From contig NZ_JACHGJ010000001.1 of assembly GCF_014207565.1 (NCBI RefSeq), positions 992,001-1,056,000 of the forward strand: a DNA stretch of 64,000 nt, given 5' to 3'. Position 1 is the first letter of the stretch. Every line of letters starts with the position of its first letter. This DNA is from Spirochaeta isovalerica (GTDB taxonomy: Bacteria > Spirochaetota > Spirochaetia > DSM-2461). The translations under genes were made by a program, and so were the position numbers. This document shows positions 9,303 through 17,646 of this stretch, piece after piece. The notes beneath the pieces were generated by a model, which was given only the letters and a program-made list of their open reading frames with translations, was not told the origin of the DNA and did no database searches.

Positions 9303-9332
9303 AAAAAACCGCCTCGGGAGTATGAGGCGGTT
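9303..9332 (-). terminator. Rho-independent terminator
   Basis: Nine-base GC-rich stem (AACCGCCTC / GAGGCGGTT) with an 8-nt loop. On the minus strand it is followed by a run of six T. It lies 35 nt after the stop codon of the 9367-9903 gene. Confidence 0.88.
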
Positions 9333-9366
9333 ACAAACAGATTCTAATGAGTACTACTTTTGACTA

Positions 9367-9903
9367 CTACTCAAGAAGCATTGTGTCCTGATTGATTCCC
9401 GCAAAGGAATCGATAATCATGGTCGTGGCCTGTTCGATCAGATCCTCCTGGTCCGATGCTGAAAGATCCTCCGGACAGACTACGATTTTATAGAGAGGCG
9501 AAGTCTGTTTTATCGGCCCGTCGAGAAATTTAATTCCCCTATCCAGAACCATGTTTTCCGCCAGTGTGCAACCCTCTTTCGTCAGCGTTTCGGGAACATC
9601 CTGCCTGAACCCGATACTGGTGTAATCCACTTTTCTGTCGCCTTCGACCATAGGCCCTATGCTTATGAGGGACCCGGAGTATGTCAGAGCCAGGGCTCCC
9701 CTTTTATCGTCGCTGTCAAACTCTCCCGTTTCATCCATTCCCATATTGCACATCTGGTCCCGGAAAGATTCCTCTTTATCCTGCCATCCCCGCACCAGCC
9801 GGGCCATTGTCTGCTCATCATTATCGAGTCCGAAAGTTTTTATAACGCTGTTGAGATGGCTCTGAATATTCTCAGGCAACCCTGTTATTGAAGTGCTTTC
9901 CAT
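9367..9903 (-). CDS. Conserved-type hypothetical protein, 178 aa
   Basis: Not recognised. A soluble, acidic protein with no signal peptide or TM segment. The N-terminal part is helical (LPENIQSHLNSVIKTFGLDNDEQTM); the middle has alternating beta-like segments (GALALTYSGSLISIGPMVEG), and the C-terminus is acidic and helical. It has good codon use, a ribosome site (GGAG, 9 nt before ATG) and its own terminator, so it is a real single-gene transcript. It is divergent from the FHA-LuxR regulator by under 100 nt, so the regulator may control it (inference). Confidence 0.75.
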   Translation of the reverse strand: MESTSITGLPENIQSHLNSVIKTFGLDNDEQTMARLVRGWQDKEESFRDQMCNMGMDETGEFDSDDKRGALALTYSGSLISIGPMVEGDRKVDYTSIGFRQDVPETLTKEGCTLAENMVLDRGIKFLDGPIKQTSPLYKIVVCPEDLSASDQEDLIEQATTMIIDSFAGINQDTMLLE

Positions 9904-9998
9904 TATCAGCTCCTTTTTTTCCTTTTTTTTTTAAAATATCCCCCGGCGGCAGAGAAAAAAATATGCTGTTCGGTACGATCGGGGTTATGCTTAGATGT

Positions 9999-10571
9999 AT
10001 GAGAGATAAAGCAGAAAAGACTCAATGGTACCTCGAAGGGGAAACCCGGGACAAAGCTCCCTGGATCATTCCCCTGAATGAAAATTTCTCCATAGGAAGG
10101 CTCGATTCCAGCGACCTGATCCTGTCATCGGGATCTGTCTCCAGACGTCATGCGAGAATGAATTTCGACGGGGAGGACCTCTATATACAGGACCTAAACA
10201 GCAGCAACGGAACGTTCGTCAACGGAAGCCGGATAAAAGAAAGATCACTTTTACGGCACGGAGACCTCCTGAAAATAGGCCAGACCGAATTCCGCGTTTC
10301 CGAAGGGATGCCTGCTTCAGGAGAGCAGGAGGAACACACTCTTGTCGGCATTGGAGACGGGCAGCTCGATTTCTCAGCTCACTACGGACTGTCGGAACGG
10401 GAAACGGAAATACTATATTTCCTTGTCAAAGGTTTCAATCTTCAGGACATAGGAGATAAGCTCTTCATCTCTCCGGGTACTGTTAAAAACCACGTTTTGA
10501 AAATTTACAAAAAGACGGGAAGCCACTCCCGCATAGAACTGGCAACAAGCTTCCGGGAATTCAATAGTTGA
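9999..10571 (+). CDS. FHA-LuxR fusion transcription regulator
   Basis: A one-component-like regulator of 190 residues. The N-terminal FHA domain (~25-95) has SIGRLDSSDL, VSRRHARM and SSNGTFVNGS; the C-terminal LuxR/NarL HTH (~125-190) has LSERETEILYFLVKG and SPGTVKNHVLKIYKKTG. The start at 9999 puts the FHA core at the same distance from the N-terminus as in the FHA-GGDEF protein. A TATGCT lies 7 nt upstream, fitting a leaderless start. An ATG at 9963 is the alternative; the frame itself opens from 9888. FHA implies that a phosphothreonine partner, not a phosphorylated receiver, controls DNA binding. It is followed one base later by the channel gene. Confidence 0.85.
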   Translation: MRDKAEKTQWYLEGETRDKAPWIIPLNENFSIGRLDSSDLILSSGSVSRRHARMNFDGEDLYIQDLNSSNGTFVNGSRIKERSLLRHGDLLKIGQTEFRVSEGMPASGEQEEHTLVGIGDGQLDFSAHYGLSERETEILYFLVKGFNLQDIGDKLFISPGTVKNHVLKIYKKTGSHSRIELATSFREFNS

Positions 10572-10572
10572 A

Positions 10573-11583
10573 ATGACGCCTTTACGCCGCTTTATAATGG
10601 CACTTTTCTTTATTCTCTTTCTCATTTCCGCCGGAACCGCAGGGTTTATGATCATAGAAAGCTGGACCTTGAATGAAAGCCTGTATATGACCTTCGTAAC
10701 TATTTCGACAGTGGGTTTCGGTGAAATCCATCCTCTCTCTCCGGAGGGCAGGATTTTTATGATGATTTTTCTGACTGTCAGCATTCTGACCGTCGGATTC
10801 ACCCTGACGGCCCTTCTCTCTTTCTTTTTCGAAGGGCATATGAGCAAAACCGTTAAGGAGCGACGGATGAAACGGATACTCTCTTTAATCAAAGAACACT
10901 ATATCATTTGCGGATTCGGAGATGTGGGCCGGGAAACCGCCGCCGAGTTTTCCAGAAAAAAAATCCCCTTTGTCATTGTCGATAATGACCTGCCGGAAAC
11001 GGAAAAAGAGCTATTTAGCAGCTATGTCTTTATTTCAGGCGATGCCACAGAAGAGAGCGTTCTTGAAGAAGCGCGGATCAACAAAGCGGAAGGTCTGGTA
11101 TCCTGTCTTTCAACAGACCAGCAGAACGTTTACGCGGTTCTGACGGCCAGGCAGTTAAACGGAGCCTTGAGAATCGTCGCCAAAGCTTCGGACGAACGGG
11201 CAGTGAAAAAACTTGAAACGGCCGGAGCCGACCGTGTCATCCTTCCCAAGCAGATTGCCGGAAGACGGCTGGCAACGGTGAGCACGCATCCGTCCATTGT
11301 CGATTTTCTCGATGTGCTCACATCGGGAGGCGATGAATTGATGCATATAGACTCGGTGGAGATAGGCAGCCATTCGCCGCTGACAGGCAAATCGCTGAAA
11401 GAGAGCAATATCGGCCAGAATACGGGAGCTATCATAATCGGAATACTGGACAGCCAAGGCCGGACCAGAATGAATTCGTCTGAGATGGCGTCGCTGTCAT
11501 CCATGACACTGCAGCCGGGAAACAGGCTCATTGCTCTGGGGAATACGGAACAGATAATGAATCTTCAGAAATATATTGGTTAG
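10573..11583 (+). CDS. Two-TM potassium channel with RCK (TrkA) domains
   Basis: Inner-membrane ion channel of the MthK/Kch type, 336 residues. TM1 is about 7-29, then a pore helix and filter TVGFG at 46-50, then TM2 about 61-86. A TrkA-N/RCK Rossmann domain starts at ICGFGDVGRE (~112-121), and a TrkA-C domain is at ~250-336 (MHIDSVEIGSHSPLTGKSL). The filter has Phe instead of the usual Tyr (TVGYG), a variant seen in other bacterial channels and still compatible with K+ selectivity. RCK domains gate by NAD(H), nucleotides or Ca2+. It lies one base after the FHA-LuxR gene in a likely operon and ends overlapping the convergent EAL gene by 4 nt. Confidence 0.9.
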   Translation: MTPLRRFIMALFFILFLISAGTAGFMIIESWTLNESLYMTFVTISTVGFGEIHPLSPEGRIFMMIFLTVSILTVGFTLTALLSFFFEGHMSKTVKERRMKRILSLIKEHYIICGFGDVGRETAAEFSRKKIPFVIVDNDLPETEKELFSSYVFISGDATEESVLEEARINKAEGLVSCLSTDQQNVYAVLTARQLNGALRIVAKASDERAVKKLETAGADRVILPKQIAGRRLATVSTHPSIVDFLDVLTSGGDELMHIDSVEIGSHSPLTGKSLKESNIGQNTGAIIIGILDSQGRTRMNSSEMASLSSMTLQPGNRLIALGNTEQIMNLQKYIG

Positions 11584-13301
11584 AAAAGCCTGAGGAAGCT
11601 CTCCTGCGGGACAGCTTTGCTGAAGAGAAAACCCTGAACCTCATCGGCGCCGAGTTTTTTAACCAGTTCCAGGTGGTCTTCTTTCTCAACCCCTTCGACA
11701 ACGACAGGATATTCCAGATCGTGCAACAGCCTGATAATGCTTTCCAGCATCCGGTCGCCTTTTCCCATAGCTGTTGCATTGAGTAGCAGGCTTCTGTCTA
11801 CTTTAACCCGGTCGAAAGGGATTCTGTTGAGACAGGAAAGCGAGGAATATCCCGTGCCGAAATCATCGAGAGCAATGCGGATCCCCATCTCCTTTAGCTG
11901 ATAAAGCTTGTTGACCGAAAGCGGGTTGCGGTCGAGAAAGGTCCTTTCGGTAATTTCAATCTCAACATTTTCAGGATACAGGCCTTTGAGGAGCATTTCC
12001 TTTTCGATAAGCGTCAGGACATCGAAGTGGTGAAGCTCGTAGGGAGAAATATTGATACTCACGATAAAATGAGGGTCAATATGATCACGCATATAACGAC
12101 AGAAACTGAAAGCCTGGCTGACAACGATTTTTGTAAGCTTATGGATAAGGTTGCTCTCTTCGATTATATCGATGAAAGTATCGGGTTTGAATATGGATCC
12201 GTCCGGTTTTATCCATCGGATAAGCGCCTCGGCGCCGATATACCTCTTCTCCTTCAAGGACCATTGAGGCTGGAACCAGCTGTGCAGTTCTCCGTCATTC
12301 ATGGCCTTTGAGATTTCTTCGAAAAGAGCGCCCGCATGGAGTTCCTCGCGATCCCGGCTGTCAAGCCTGTCGTAGAGGTTGTTCAGTCTATTGTTGAGTT
12401 CTTCGTTCCTCTGCCTGAGCGTATTGAGAGTCATGATCTCTTCTTTCAGTTTATCTCTGTCGTGGATTTTATGAACCCGGTTTCTATCCTCCCGGAACCT
12501 GTCGCTCTGAGAAATAAAGCGCTTCATATAATTATAGGATTTATCAAACTCTTTCCGGCGGAAGAAGACTTCAGCGATAAGCAGAATCAGCTGACCGAAA
12601 TAATCGACGAAATCCCTCTCTTCGGCGATGCGGATGCCGCTGGAAAAAAACGTTTCCGCTTCGGTATTCTCCCCCAGCTCCATAAGCGTTTCTCCCGTAT
12701 TGAGGAGCAGAATGACAAAATTGAGGTGCCGTTCCTTTTCTTTTTCCTTTTCATAAAGATCCAGGGCCCGGGTAAAGGCTTTCAACGCGTCTTCAAACCG
12801 TTTCTGGTGAAACATGAGAAGCCCCAGAGAATTGTAGGTATCGGCGAAGAGAATTTTATCTTCCAATGTTTCGCCGTATTCGAGAGCCTGCTCAAGATAA
12901 AAGAATGACGTTTCGTAATCCTGCAGAATGCTGTAAAGGGTGGCGAGCTGGCCCAGAGCCTTAACAATATAAAAAGTGTCATCGAGAATGAGGCTCAGCT
13001 TGTAGGCTTTCTGAATGCTCTCCAGAGCGTAATTCATCTCCTGGATGTATCGGAAATAAGAGAACCGGGACAGATGATAGTAAAACTGATATTCGGGGCT
13101 GTTGCTGAAATCTCTGTGATTGAGAATGATATTGGAGAGCCTGACAAAAAAGTCACCATTATAAATTGACAAACCGGCCATGAGCAGAGCGATCATCTCT
13201 TCAATATCGCCTTCCGGCGAGATATCAATAGAATCGATATTGTTTCTGTAATAGAGTCCCGGATCCGACCTTAGAAGCTTGTACCGTTCTTTCATTGTCA
13301 C
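11580..13301 (-). CDS. TPR-EAL c-di-GMP phosphodiesterase
   Basis: 573 residues. The N-terminal ~300 residues are TPR-like helical repeats (FADTYNSLGLLMFHQKRFED, DALKAFTRALDLYE) ending in a short coiled coil. The C-terminal ~250 residues are an EAL domain with the catalytic set intact: AEALIRW, SINISPYEL, EITER, LDDFGTGYSSL, KVDRS, VEGVE, and loop-end VQGFLFS. It should hydrolyse c-di-GMP to pGpG in the cytoplasm. Its GTG start overlaps the TGA of the upstream diguanylate cyclase, so opposing enzymes are co-translated. No membrane segment is present; the TPR region is a likely partner-binding input. Confidence 0.92.
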   Translation of the reverse strand: MTMKERYKLLRSDPGLYYRNNIDSIDISPEGDIEEMIALLMAGLSIYNGDFFVRLSNIILNHRDFSNSPEYQFYYHLSRFSYFRYIQEMNYALESIQKAYKLSLILDDTFYIVKALGQLATLYSILQDYETSFFYLEQALEYGETLEDKILFADTYNSLGLLMFHQKRFEDALKAFTRALDLYEKEKEKERHLNFVILLLNTGETLMELGENTEAETFFSSGIRIAEERDFVDYFGQLILLIAEVFFRRKEFDKSYNYMKRFISQSDRFREDRNRVHKIHDRDKLKEEIMTLNTLRQRNEELNNRLNNLYDRLDSRDREELHAGALFEEISKAMNDGELHSWFQPQWSLKEKRYIGAEALIRWIKPDGSIFKPDTFIDIIEESNLIHKLTKIVVSQAFSFCRYMRDHIDPHFIVSINISPYELHHFDVLTLIEKEMLLKGLYPENVEIEITERTFLDRNPLSVNKLYQLKEMGIRIALDDFGTGYSSLSCLNRIPFDRVKVDRSLLLNATAMGKGDRMLESIIRLLHDLEYPVVVEGVEKEDHLELVKKLGADEVQGFLFSKAVPQESFLRLF

Positions 13302-14350
13302 AGCGCTTCCACCTCTACTTTGTTTCTTCCCGATTCTTTTGCCCTGTAAAGCGCTTTGTCCGCCCTTCTGAACATGGAGTCCAGCGGTTCGCGTTCATCC
13401 GCTTTGGCTGCCACGCCGATACTGATCGTCATGGGACGGTCCAGACCGAAATCCGTCCCGGCCACGCAGACCCTCAATCTCTCGGAAATAGCCAGAGCTT
13501 CATCAATGGATAATTCGTTGAGCAGAACCACGAATTCTTCCCCGCCCCATCGATAGCAACTGTCCGATTCACGGATCATCGATGAGAGGATAGAGGAAAA
13601 TTGAACCAGTACGTCGTCGCCTTTTTCATGGCCGAAATCATCATTCACCTTCTTAAAAAAATCGAGATCGATTTCCATGAGAACATTGATCCCTTCCAGT
13701 CCGGGATGCCTGAAGGAGTTTTCGAGTTTTCTCCGATTCAGCAAACCGGTCAGTGTATCGGTGGAAGCGATTTTTTCGAGGCTGACGGAGTTTTCAATTT
13801 CGCGGTCTATTATCTGCGAAAGAAAATTCATGGATAGCGTAATAAAAAGAGAACCGAATATCGCCTCGGCTGTTTCGACTACCGATCCCTCGCTGAGAAC
13901 GCCCTTACCGGCCAATATCATAACATAGGGGATTCGCATGACAATCAGCAAATTGAAAAGGAAATACCCCAGATAGAGCTGATACTTGCGCACATGAATC
14001 GAGGTGGCAACAATCAGAGCAAGGGATATATGGATATAGAATACAAATGCTTCGGCTACAAAAAAATACTCCAGAGCTTTAAGAAATCCCGCTGCCAGCA
14101 GCGCCGTCGTCACAAAATGGATATGCCCTTTCCGGAGGAAAATAAAGAGAAAAGCGATAAAACCATAATAGATAATTGTACTGATAACCCCGGCCTGCGT
14201 AAAATTTCCCGTAATCCCGTCTATTATAAAGGCGGGAATAATGTAGAGAACGAGACAGGCCATAAAGAAGGCCGTATAGCGTGCTTTCTTTCTTTCATAT
14301 TCGGGTTTCGGTGAGTATACATCCGTAACCAGATCAAAATAGTTTTTCAG
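13298..14350 (-). CDS. Membrane diguanylate cyclase, probable CTG start
   Basis: Integral membrane GGDEF protein. About five hydrophobic segments fill the N-terminal ~170 residues. The GGDEF domain has active motif GGEEF and an RESD inhibitory site five residues before it, so it is an active, feedback-controlled cyclase. The first ATG (14263) has no ribosome site. The frame runs upstream into well-formed coding sequence (K-N-Y-F-D-L-V-T-D-V-Y-S-P-K), and AAAGGAG lies 6 nt before a CTG at 14350, directly downstream of a strong promoter. I therefore prefer the CTG start; ATG 14263 (321 aa) is the alternative. It overlaps the downstream EAL gene. Confidence 0.85.
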   Translation of the reverse strand: MKNYFDLVTDVYSPKPEYERKKARYTAFFMACLVLYIIPAFIIDGITGNFTQAGVISTIIYYGFIAFLFIFLRKGHIHFVTTALLAAGFLKALEYFFVAEAFVFYIHISLALIVATSIHVRKYQLYLGYFLFNLLIVMRIPYVMILAGKGVLSEGSVVETAEAIFGSLFITLSMNFLSQIIDREIENSVSLEKIASTDTLTGLLNRRKLENSFRHPGLEGINVLMEIDLDFFKKVNDDFGHEKGDDVLVQFSSILSSMIRESDSCYRWGGEEFVVLLNELSIDEALAISERLRVCVAGTDFGLDRPMTISIGVAAKADEREPLDSMFRRADKALYRAKESGRNKVEVEAL

Positions 14351-14374
14351 CAGTTTCTCCTTTAAAGGCTTCCT

Positions 14375-14403
14375 ATTATAGAGATCTTTATTCCTTGACT
14401 CAA
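14375..14403 (-). promoter_or_regulatory. Promoter of the GGDEF-EAL operon
   Basis: On the minus strand TTGAGT (14398-14403) and TATAAT (14375-14380) have ideal 17-nt spacing. The predicted transcript start lies just before AAAGGAG and the CTG codon. Confidence 0.7.
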
Positions 14404-14423
14404 CAGACGGGCGGGCATACCAT
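14395..14423 (+). promoter_or_regulatory. Divergent promoter of the permease operon
   Basis: TTGACT (14395-14400), 17 nt, TACCAT (14418-14423), then 8 nt to ATG 14432 with no ribosome site. Its -35 overlaps the -35 of the opposing promoter within TTGACTCAA. Confidence 0.55.
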
Positions 14424-14431
14424 TCTTTTAG

Positions 14432-15334
14432 ATGAATAAAGGGATTAACTCAACAAGCCGTTTTCTTAAATTTATATTTTACAGCTTTCTTCTGCCACTG
14501 TTTCTTATATTTCTTATGGCGTCCATGCCTCTTATAATAGGAAACAGTGACGGGCGGGTAAGGTTCCGTTTTCTCTACTTGCTGCTGACAAAGGATTATC
14601 TGAAAGGTCTTTTCGACGGTTCCTCTTTTATATTCAATGTAGGACAGTTTCAGTGGCATGCCTTCAAGGAACTTCCCCCTTATTTTCTGGTAACACTCTT
14701 CTATGCGGGAATTTCTTCATTAATCGGAGTCGCAGCGGGATTTCCCATTGGAATTCTCAGGTTTAAGAAGCTCAATTCTCCGTCGCAGAGCATTCTGACA
14801 TTTATAGGATCCATTCCCGATTTCTTCATTATTCTTCTGCTTCAGCTCACTGCCATTTATTTTATGAAGTTTACGGGAAGGCGGCTCGCCAAGATCGCCA
14901 TGACCAACGAGCTGCCCGTACTGCTTCCTCTCATTGCCATGAGTCTCTATCCAGTCGTTTATGTAACCAAACAAGTGAGCCGCGCCGCCTTTGAAATCAG
15001 CAGCAATGATTACATTCAGTTTGCCAGAGCGAAAGGCATTACCAGAAGAAAAACCTTTATCCTCCACCTCATTCCGGCCCTCCTTCCCGGGCTTGCAGCT
15101 GATTCCACAAAAGTGGCCATGCTGGTTCTGGCCAATGTCTTCATAGCGGAGAATCTCTTTTTCATAAAGGGCATAACCCACGTGATGATCCATTTCTCCT
15201 TTCAGAGCGGCGGAGGATATCAATTCGATTTCGTCGTGACCTGTCTGCTCTATATATTTGCGATCTACCAGATTATCAATCTGCTTCTCCGTCTTCTGAT
15301 CAGGGGGGCAGCTTCGGCCAGGAGGTTTCTGTGA
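14432..15334 (+). CDS. DppB/OppB-like ABC permease
   Basis: Inner-membrane permease of the peptide/nickel ABC family, 300 residues, about six TM helices. The cytoplasmic EAA loop is visible (NDYIQFARAKGITRRKTF). The first extracytoplasmic segment (about 35-75) is longer and less hydrophobic than usual for DppB. It is coupled to the following permease gene by a 4-nt overlap. No substrate-binding protein or ATPase is encoded nearby, so it must borrow these from elsewhere or work differently. Promoter geometry suggests a leaderless transcript. Confidence 0.88.
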   Translation: MNKGINSTSRFLKFIFYSFLLPLFLIFLMASMPLIIGNSDGRVRFRFLYLLLTKDYLKGLFDGSSFIFNVGQFQWHAFKELPPYFLVTLFYAGISSLIGVAAGFPIGILRFKKLNSPSQSILTFIGSIPDFFIILLLQLTAIYFMKFTGRRLAKIAMTNELPVLLPLIAMSLYPVVYVTKQVSRAAFEISSNDYIQFARAKGITRRKTFILHLIPALLPGLAADSTKVAMLVLANVFIAENLFFIKGITHVMIHFSFQSGGGYQFDFVVTCLLYIFAIYQIINLLLRLLIRGAASARRFL

Positions 15335-16227
15335 ACCTGGAATTCAGATTCGGCATAGCCCTGCTCCTGATATTAATCCTCATAGCCATATTCGGCCCCC
15401 GTTTCGCCCCTTACGATCCCGAATTTTCTGAATCTGTCAGAACCGTCGTCGTGGACGGCCGTAACGAATACATCTTTGCCCCGGAACTGCCCGGCAAACG
15501 GCATCCTCTGGGAACCGACAAAGACGGGTATGATTTCCTGACCATGATTCTCTACGGTGCCAAATATACAATCGGCGCTTGCTTCCTCATTGCGCTTTTG
15601 AGAATTGTTCCCGGACTGGTCTGGGGTATAGCTGCGGGAATGAAAAAACCTAACTCGCGAAAAATGGAATCGGCCGGGGCGATCCCCGCTTTCGTCATCC
15701 TTTTTTTCATCCTGGCCGGTATGACTTTCAACACAACAATCAGCACGGGGAAACTGTTCTTTATCCAGACATCGATGATCGCTCTAATAGGAATCCCCGG
15801 TGTGATCGCCGCCATACAGGAGAAAACCTGGCTTCAGACACAGGAAACCTATATCGAAGCGGCCCGTTCCTGCGGTGCAGGAGGATTCCGAATCGCTCTG
15901 CGCCATATTTTCCCCCATTTGCGCGGCACCACCTTTACGGTTTTCATGACCGAAGTTATAAGCTCTCTGAATCTGATTGGCCAGCTGGCAATTTTTTCGA
16001 TATTTCTGGGGGGCACAATTGCAACAGAAAGTCCACCTCTGCTACATTCCGCCACAAATGAATGGATGGGCATTATCGCTCTGACTAAAAACTCCATAAA
16101 CAACCGGCCCTGGATGCTTTTTGTCCCGATGACCGCCTATCTGCTCATTCTCATTTCCCTGAACCTCATCCTCCACGGGATTGAAAAATATTACGGTGAA
16201 AAATATGGCAAAACTCCCTTCCTTTAA
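15331..16227 (+). CDS. DppC/OppC-like ABC permease
   Basis: Second permease subunit, 298 residues, GTG start within the previous stop (GTGA). It has an N-terminal TM (LLLILILIAIFGP), the DppC-typical periplasmic segment (FAPYDPEF... HPLGTDKDGYDFL), about five further TMs and the EAA loop (ETYIEAARSCGAGGFRIALR). HPLGTDxxGxD is a hallmark of the family. Together with the upstream gene it would form the channel of a peptide importer. The 3' end overlaps the peptidase lipoprotein gene by 23 nt. Confidence 0.9.
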   Translation: MNLEFRFGIALLLILILIAIFGPRFAPYDPEFSESVRTVVVDGRNEYIFAPELPGKRHPLGTDKDGYDFLTMILYGAKYTIGACFLIALLRIVPGLVWGIAAGMKKPNSRKMESAGAIPAFVILFFILAGMTFNTTISTGKLFFIQTSMIALIGIPGVIAAIQEKTWLQTQETYIEAARSCGAGGFRIALRHIFPHLRGTTFTVFMTEVISSLNLIGQLAIFSIFLGGTIATESPPLLHSATNEWMGIIALTKNSINNRPWMLFVPMTAYLLILISLNLILHGIEKYYGEKYGKTPFL

Positions 16228-17602
16228 AATTACCTGCCTTGTCAGTCTTTTTATCCTCTTTTTTTTCTCCTGTTCACAATTAAGGGAAATTGAGCAGGCC
16301 GAATGCGCTTTAGCTGAAATTGATTTCACCCTGGATAACAATCTGGAAACCTACAGCGGAACCATGAAGTTCCACGGCACGAATGATCAGCCTGCGCAAT
16401 TGGAGAGCATCGGATTCTTTCTTCTGCCCGAAAGGACCGGAGGCAACCTGGAGATCAGTAAGGTTTCCACCGAACAGTCGGAACCGCAGTGGAAGGTTGA
16501 AAATTCCATTTTGTCCATACATTTTACCCAGCCGATACAGCCGGGAGGAAATTATGATGTGCAACTGGCGTTCTCGGGATCGATCCCCCGGACATTAAAA
16601 CTACCGGGAATCTTCTTCAGAACCGATAACACAGTGGCGCTCGGCCATTTCTACCCCATGCCCATTCCCCTGGACGGTCAGGGTTCCTTCGCTCCTGTTG
16701 AGCCTTCCTCCCACGGTGATCCCATAGAATCCATACTCAGCCGCTTCGATGTTGCGTTTCAAGCGCCTTCCCGCCTCAGATTTGCCGCCAGCGGACCGGT
16801 TATCAGGGAATCAGAAACAGGAGACCGGATAAACTGCAGGGTATCCACCGGTCCGGTCCGGGATTTTTACCTCCTTGGTTCCGCCGAATGGGATATGGTG
16901 ACCAAAGTTCATGAGGGGATTAGAATTTCCTCATGGTATCCCGAAGGGAAAATGCAGCAGGGCATAGACTCTCTTTATGCAATGGAAGAGGCTCTGAAGA
17001 TATTTGAGAAGCATCTGGGGCCCTATCCCTACAATACACTCAGCATTGTCAGCGGACCTCTGGGACCACAGGCCGGCGGAATGGAATATCCGGGAATCAT
17101 CGTCCTCAATGACAATTATTACACAAATGAAGATTCCCATGCGCTACAGATCGTCATAGCCCACGAAATCGGTCATCAGTGGTTTTACAACCTCGTCGGG
17201 AACGACCCCGTCATGGAACCCTGGCTGGACGAAAGCTTTGCCCAGTACGCCACCTGGCTCTATTTCAACAAGCTTTACGGCGAACGAGCGGGGAATTCCA
17301 TGATCACTTCATTTCAAAACCGCTGGACCCGGGTCAGGAAAGCCCCTATTCCCCTGAACCTGAGTGTCCATGAGTACGAAGGGAAGGAATACGGCGCCAT
17401 CCCTTATGGAAAAGGACCGCTTTTCCTCTTTACCCTCAGAAGTTACTTCGGAGAAGAGCTTTTTGAACAGTTTATCCTCGATTACCAGAGAACCTTCCGC
17501 TGGGACAGGATGGATACGGAAAAGCTACGGGATTATATGTACGGCTATTTCGGAGAGAAAGGGGATGATCTTTTCAGAGAGTGGGTTTACGGAGAAACGT
17601 GA
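16205..17602 (+). CDS. M1-family (gluzincin) metallopeptidase lipoprotein
   Basis: Membrane-anchored zinc aminopeptidase-like protein, 465 residues. The start MAKLPSF is chosen because it gives a signal peptide with lipobox FFFSC about residue 22. A beta-rich N-terminal domain precedes the catalytic domain. It contains GGMEYPGI (position of the GAMEN exopeptidase motif, here GGMEY), zinc site HEIGHQW near 320 and the third ligand in WLDESFAQY. It is shorter than full M1 enzymes because the C-terminal helical domain is missing, as in several bacterial forms. Co-transcription with Dpp-like permeases suggests extracytoplasmic trimming of peptides before import (inference). Confidence 0.88.
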   Translation: MAKLPSFKITCLVSLFILFFFSCSQLREIEQAECALAEIDFTLDNNLETYSGTMKFHGTNDQPAQLESIGFFLLPERTGGNLEISKVSTEQSEPQWKVENSILSIHFTQPIQPGGNYDVQLAFSGSIPRTLKLPGIFFRTDNTVALGHFYPMPIPLDGQGSFAPVEPSSHGDPIESILSRFDVAFQAPSRLRFAASGPVIRESETGDRINCRVSTGPVRDFYLLGSAEWDMVTKVHEGIRISSWYPEGKMQQGIDSLYAMEEALKIFEKHLGPYPYNTLSIVSGPLGPQAGGMEYPGIIVLNDNYYTNEDSHALQIVIAHEIGHQWFYNLVGNDPVMEPWLDESFAQYATWLYFNKLYGERAGNSMITSFQNRWTRVRKAPIPLNLSVHEYEGKEYGAIPYGKGPLFLFTLRSYFGEELFEQFILDYQRTFRWDRMDTEKLRDYMYGYFGEKGDDLFREWVYGET

Positions 17603-17646
17603 CAACCGGTCTTTCACAGGTTATGATGAAAGAGAGGCTTACAAGA

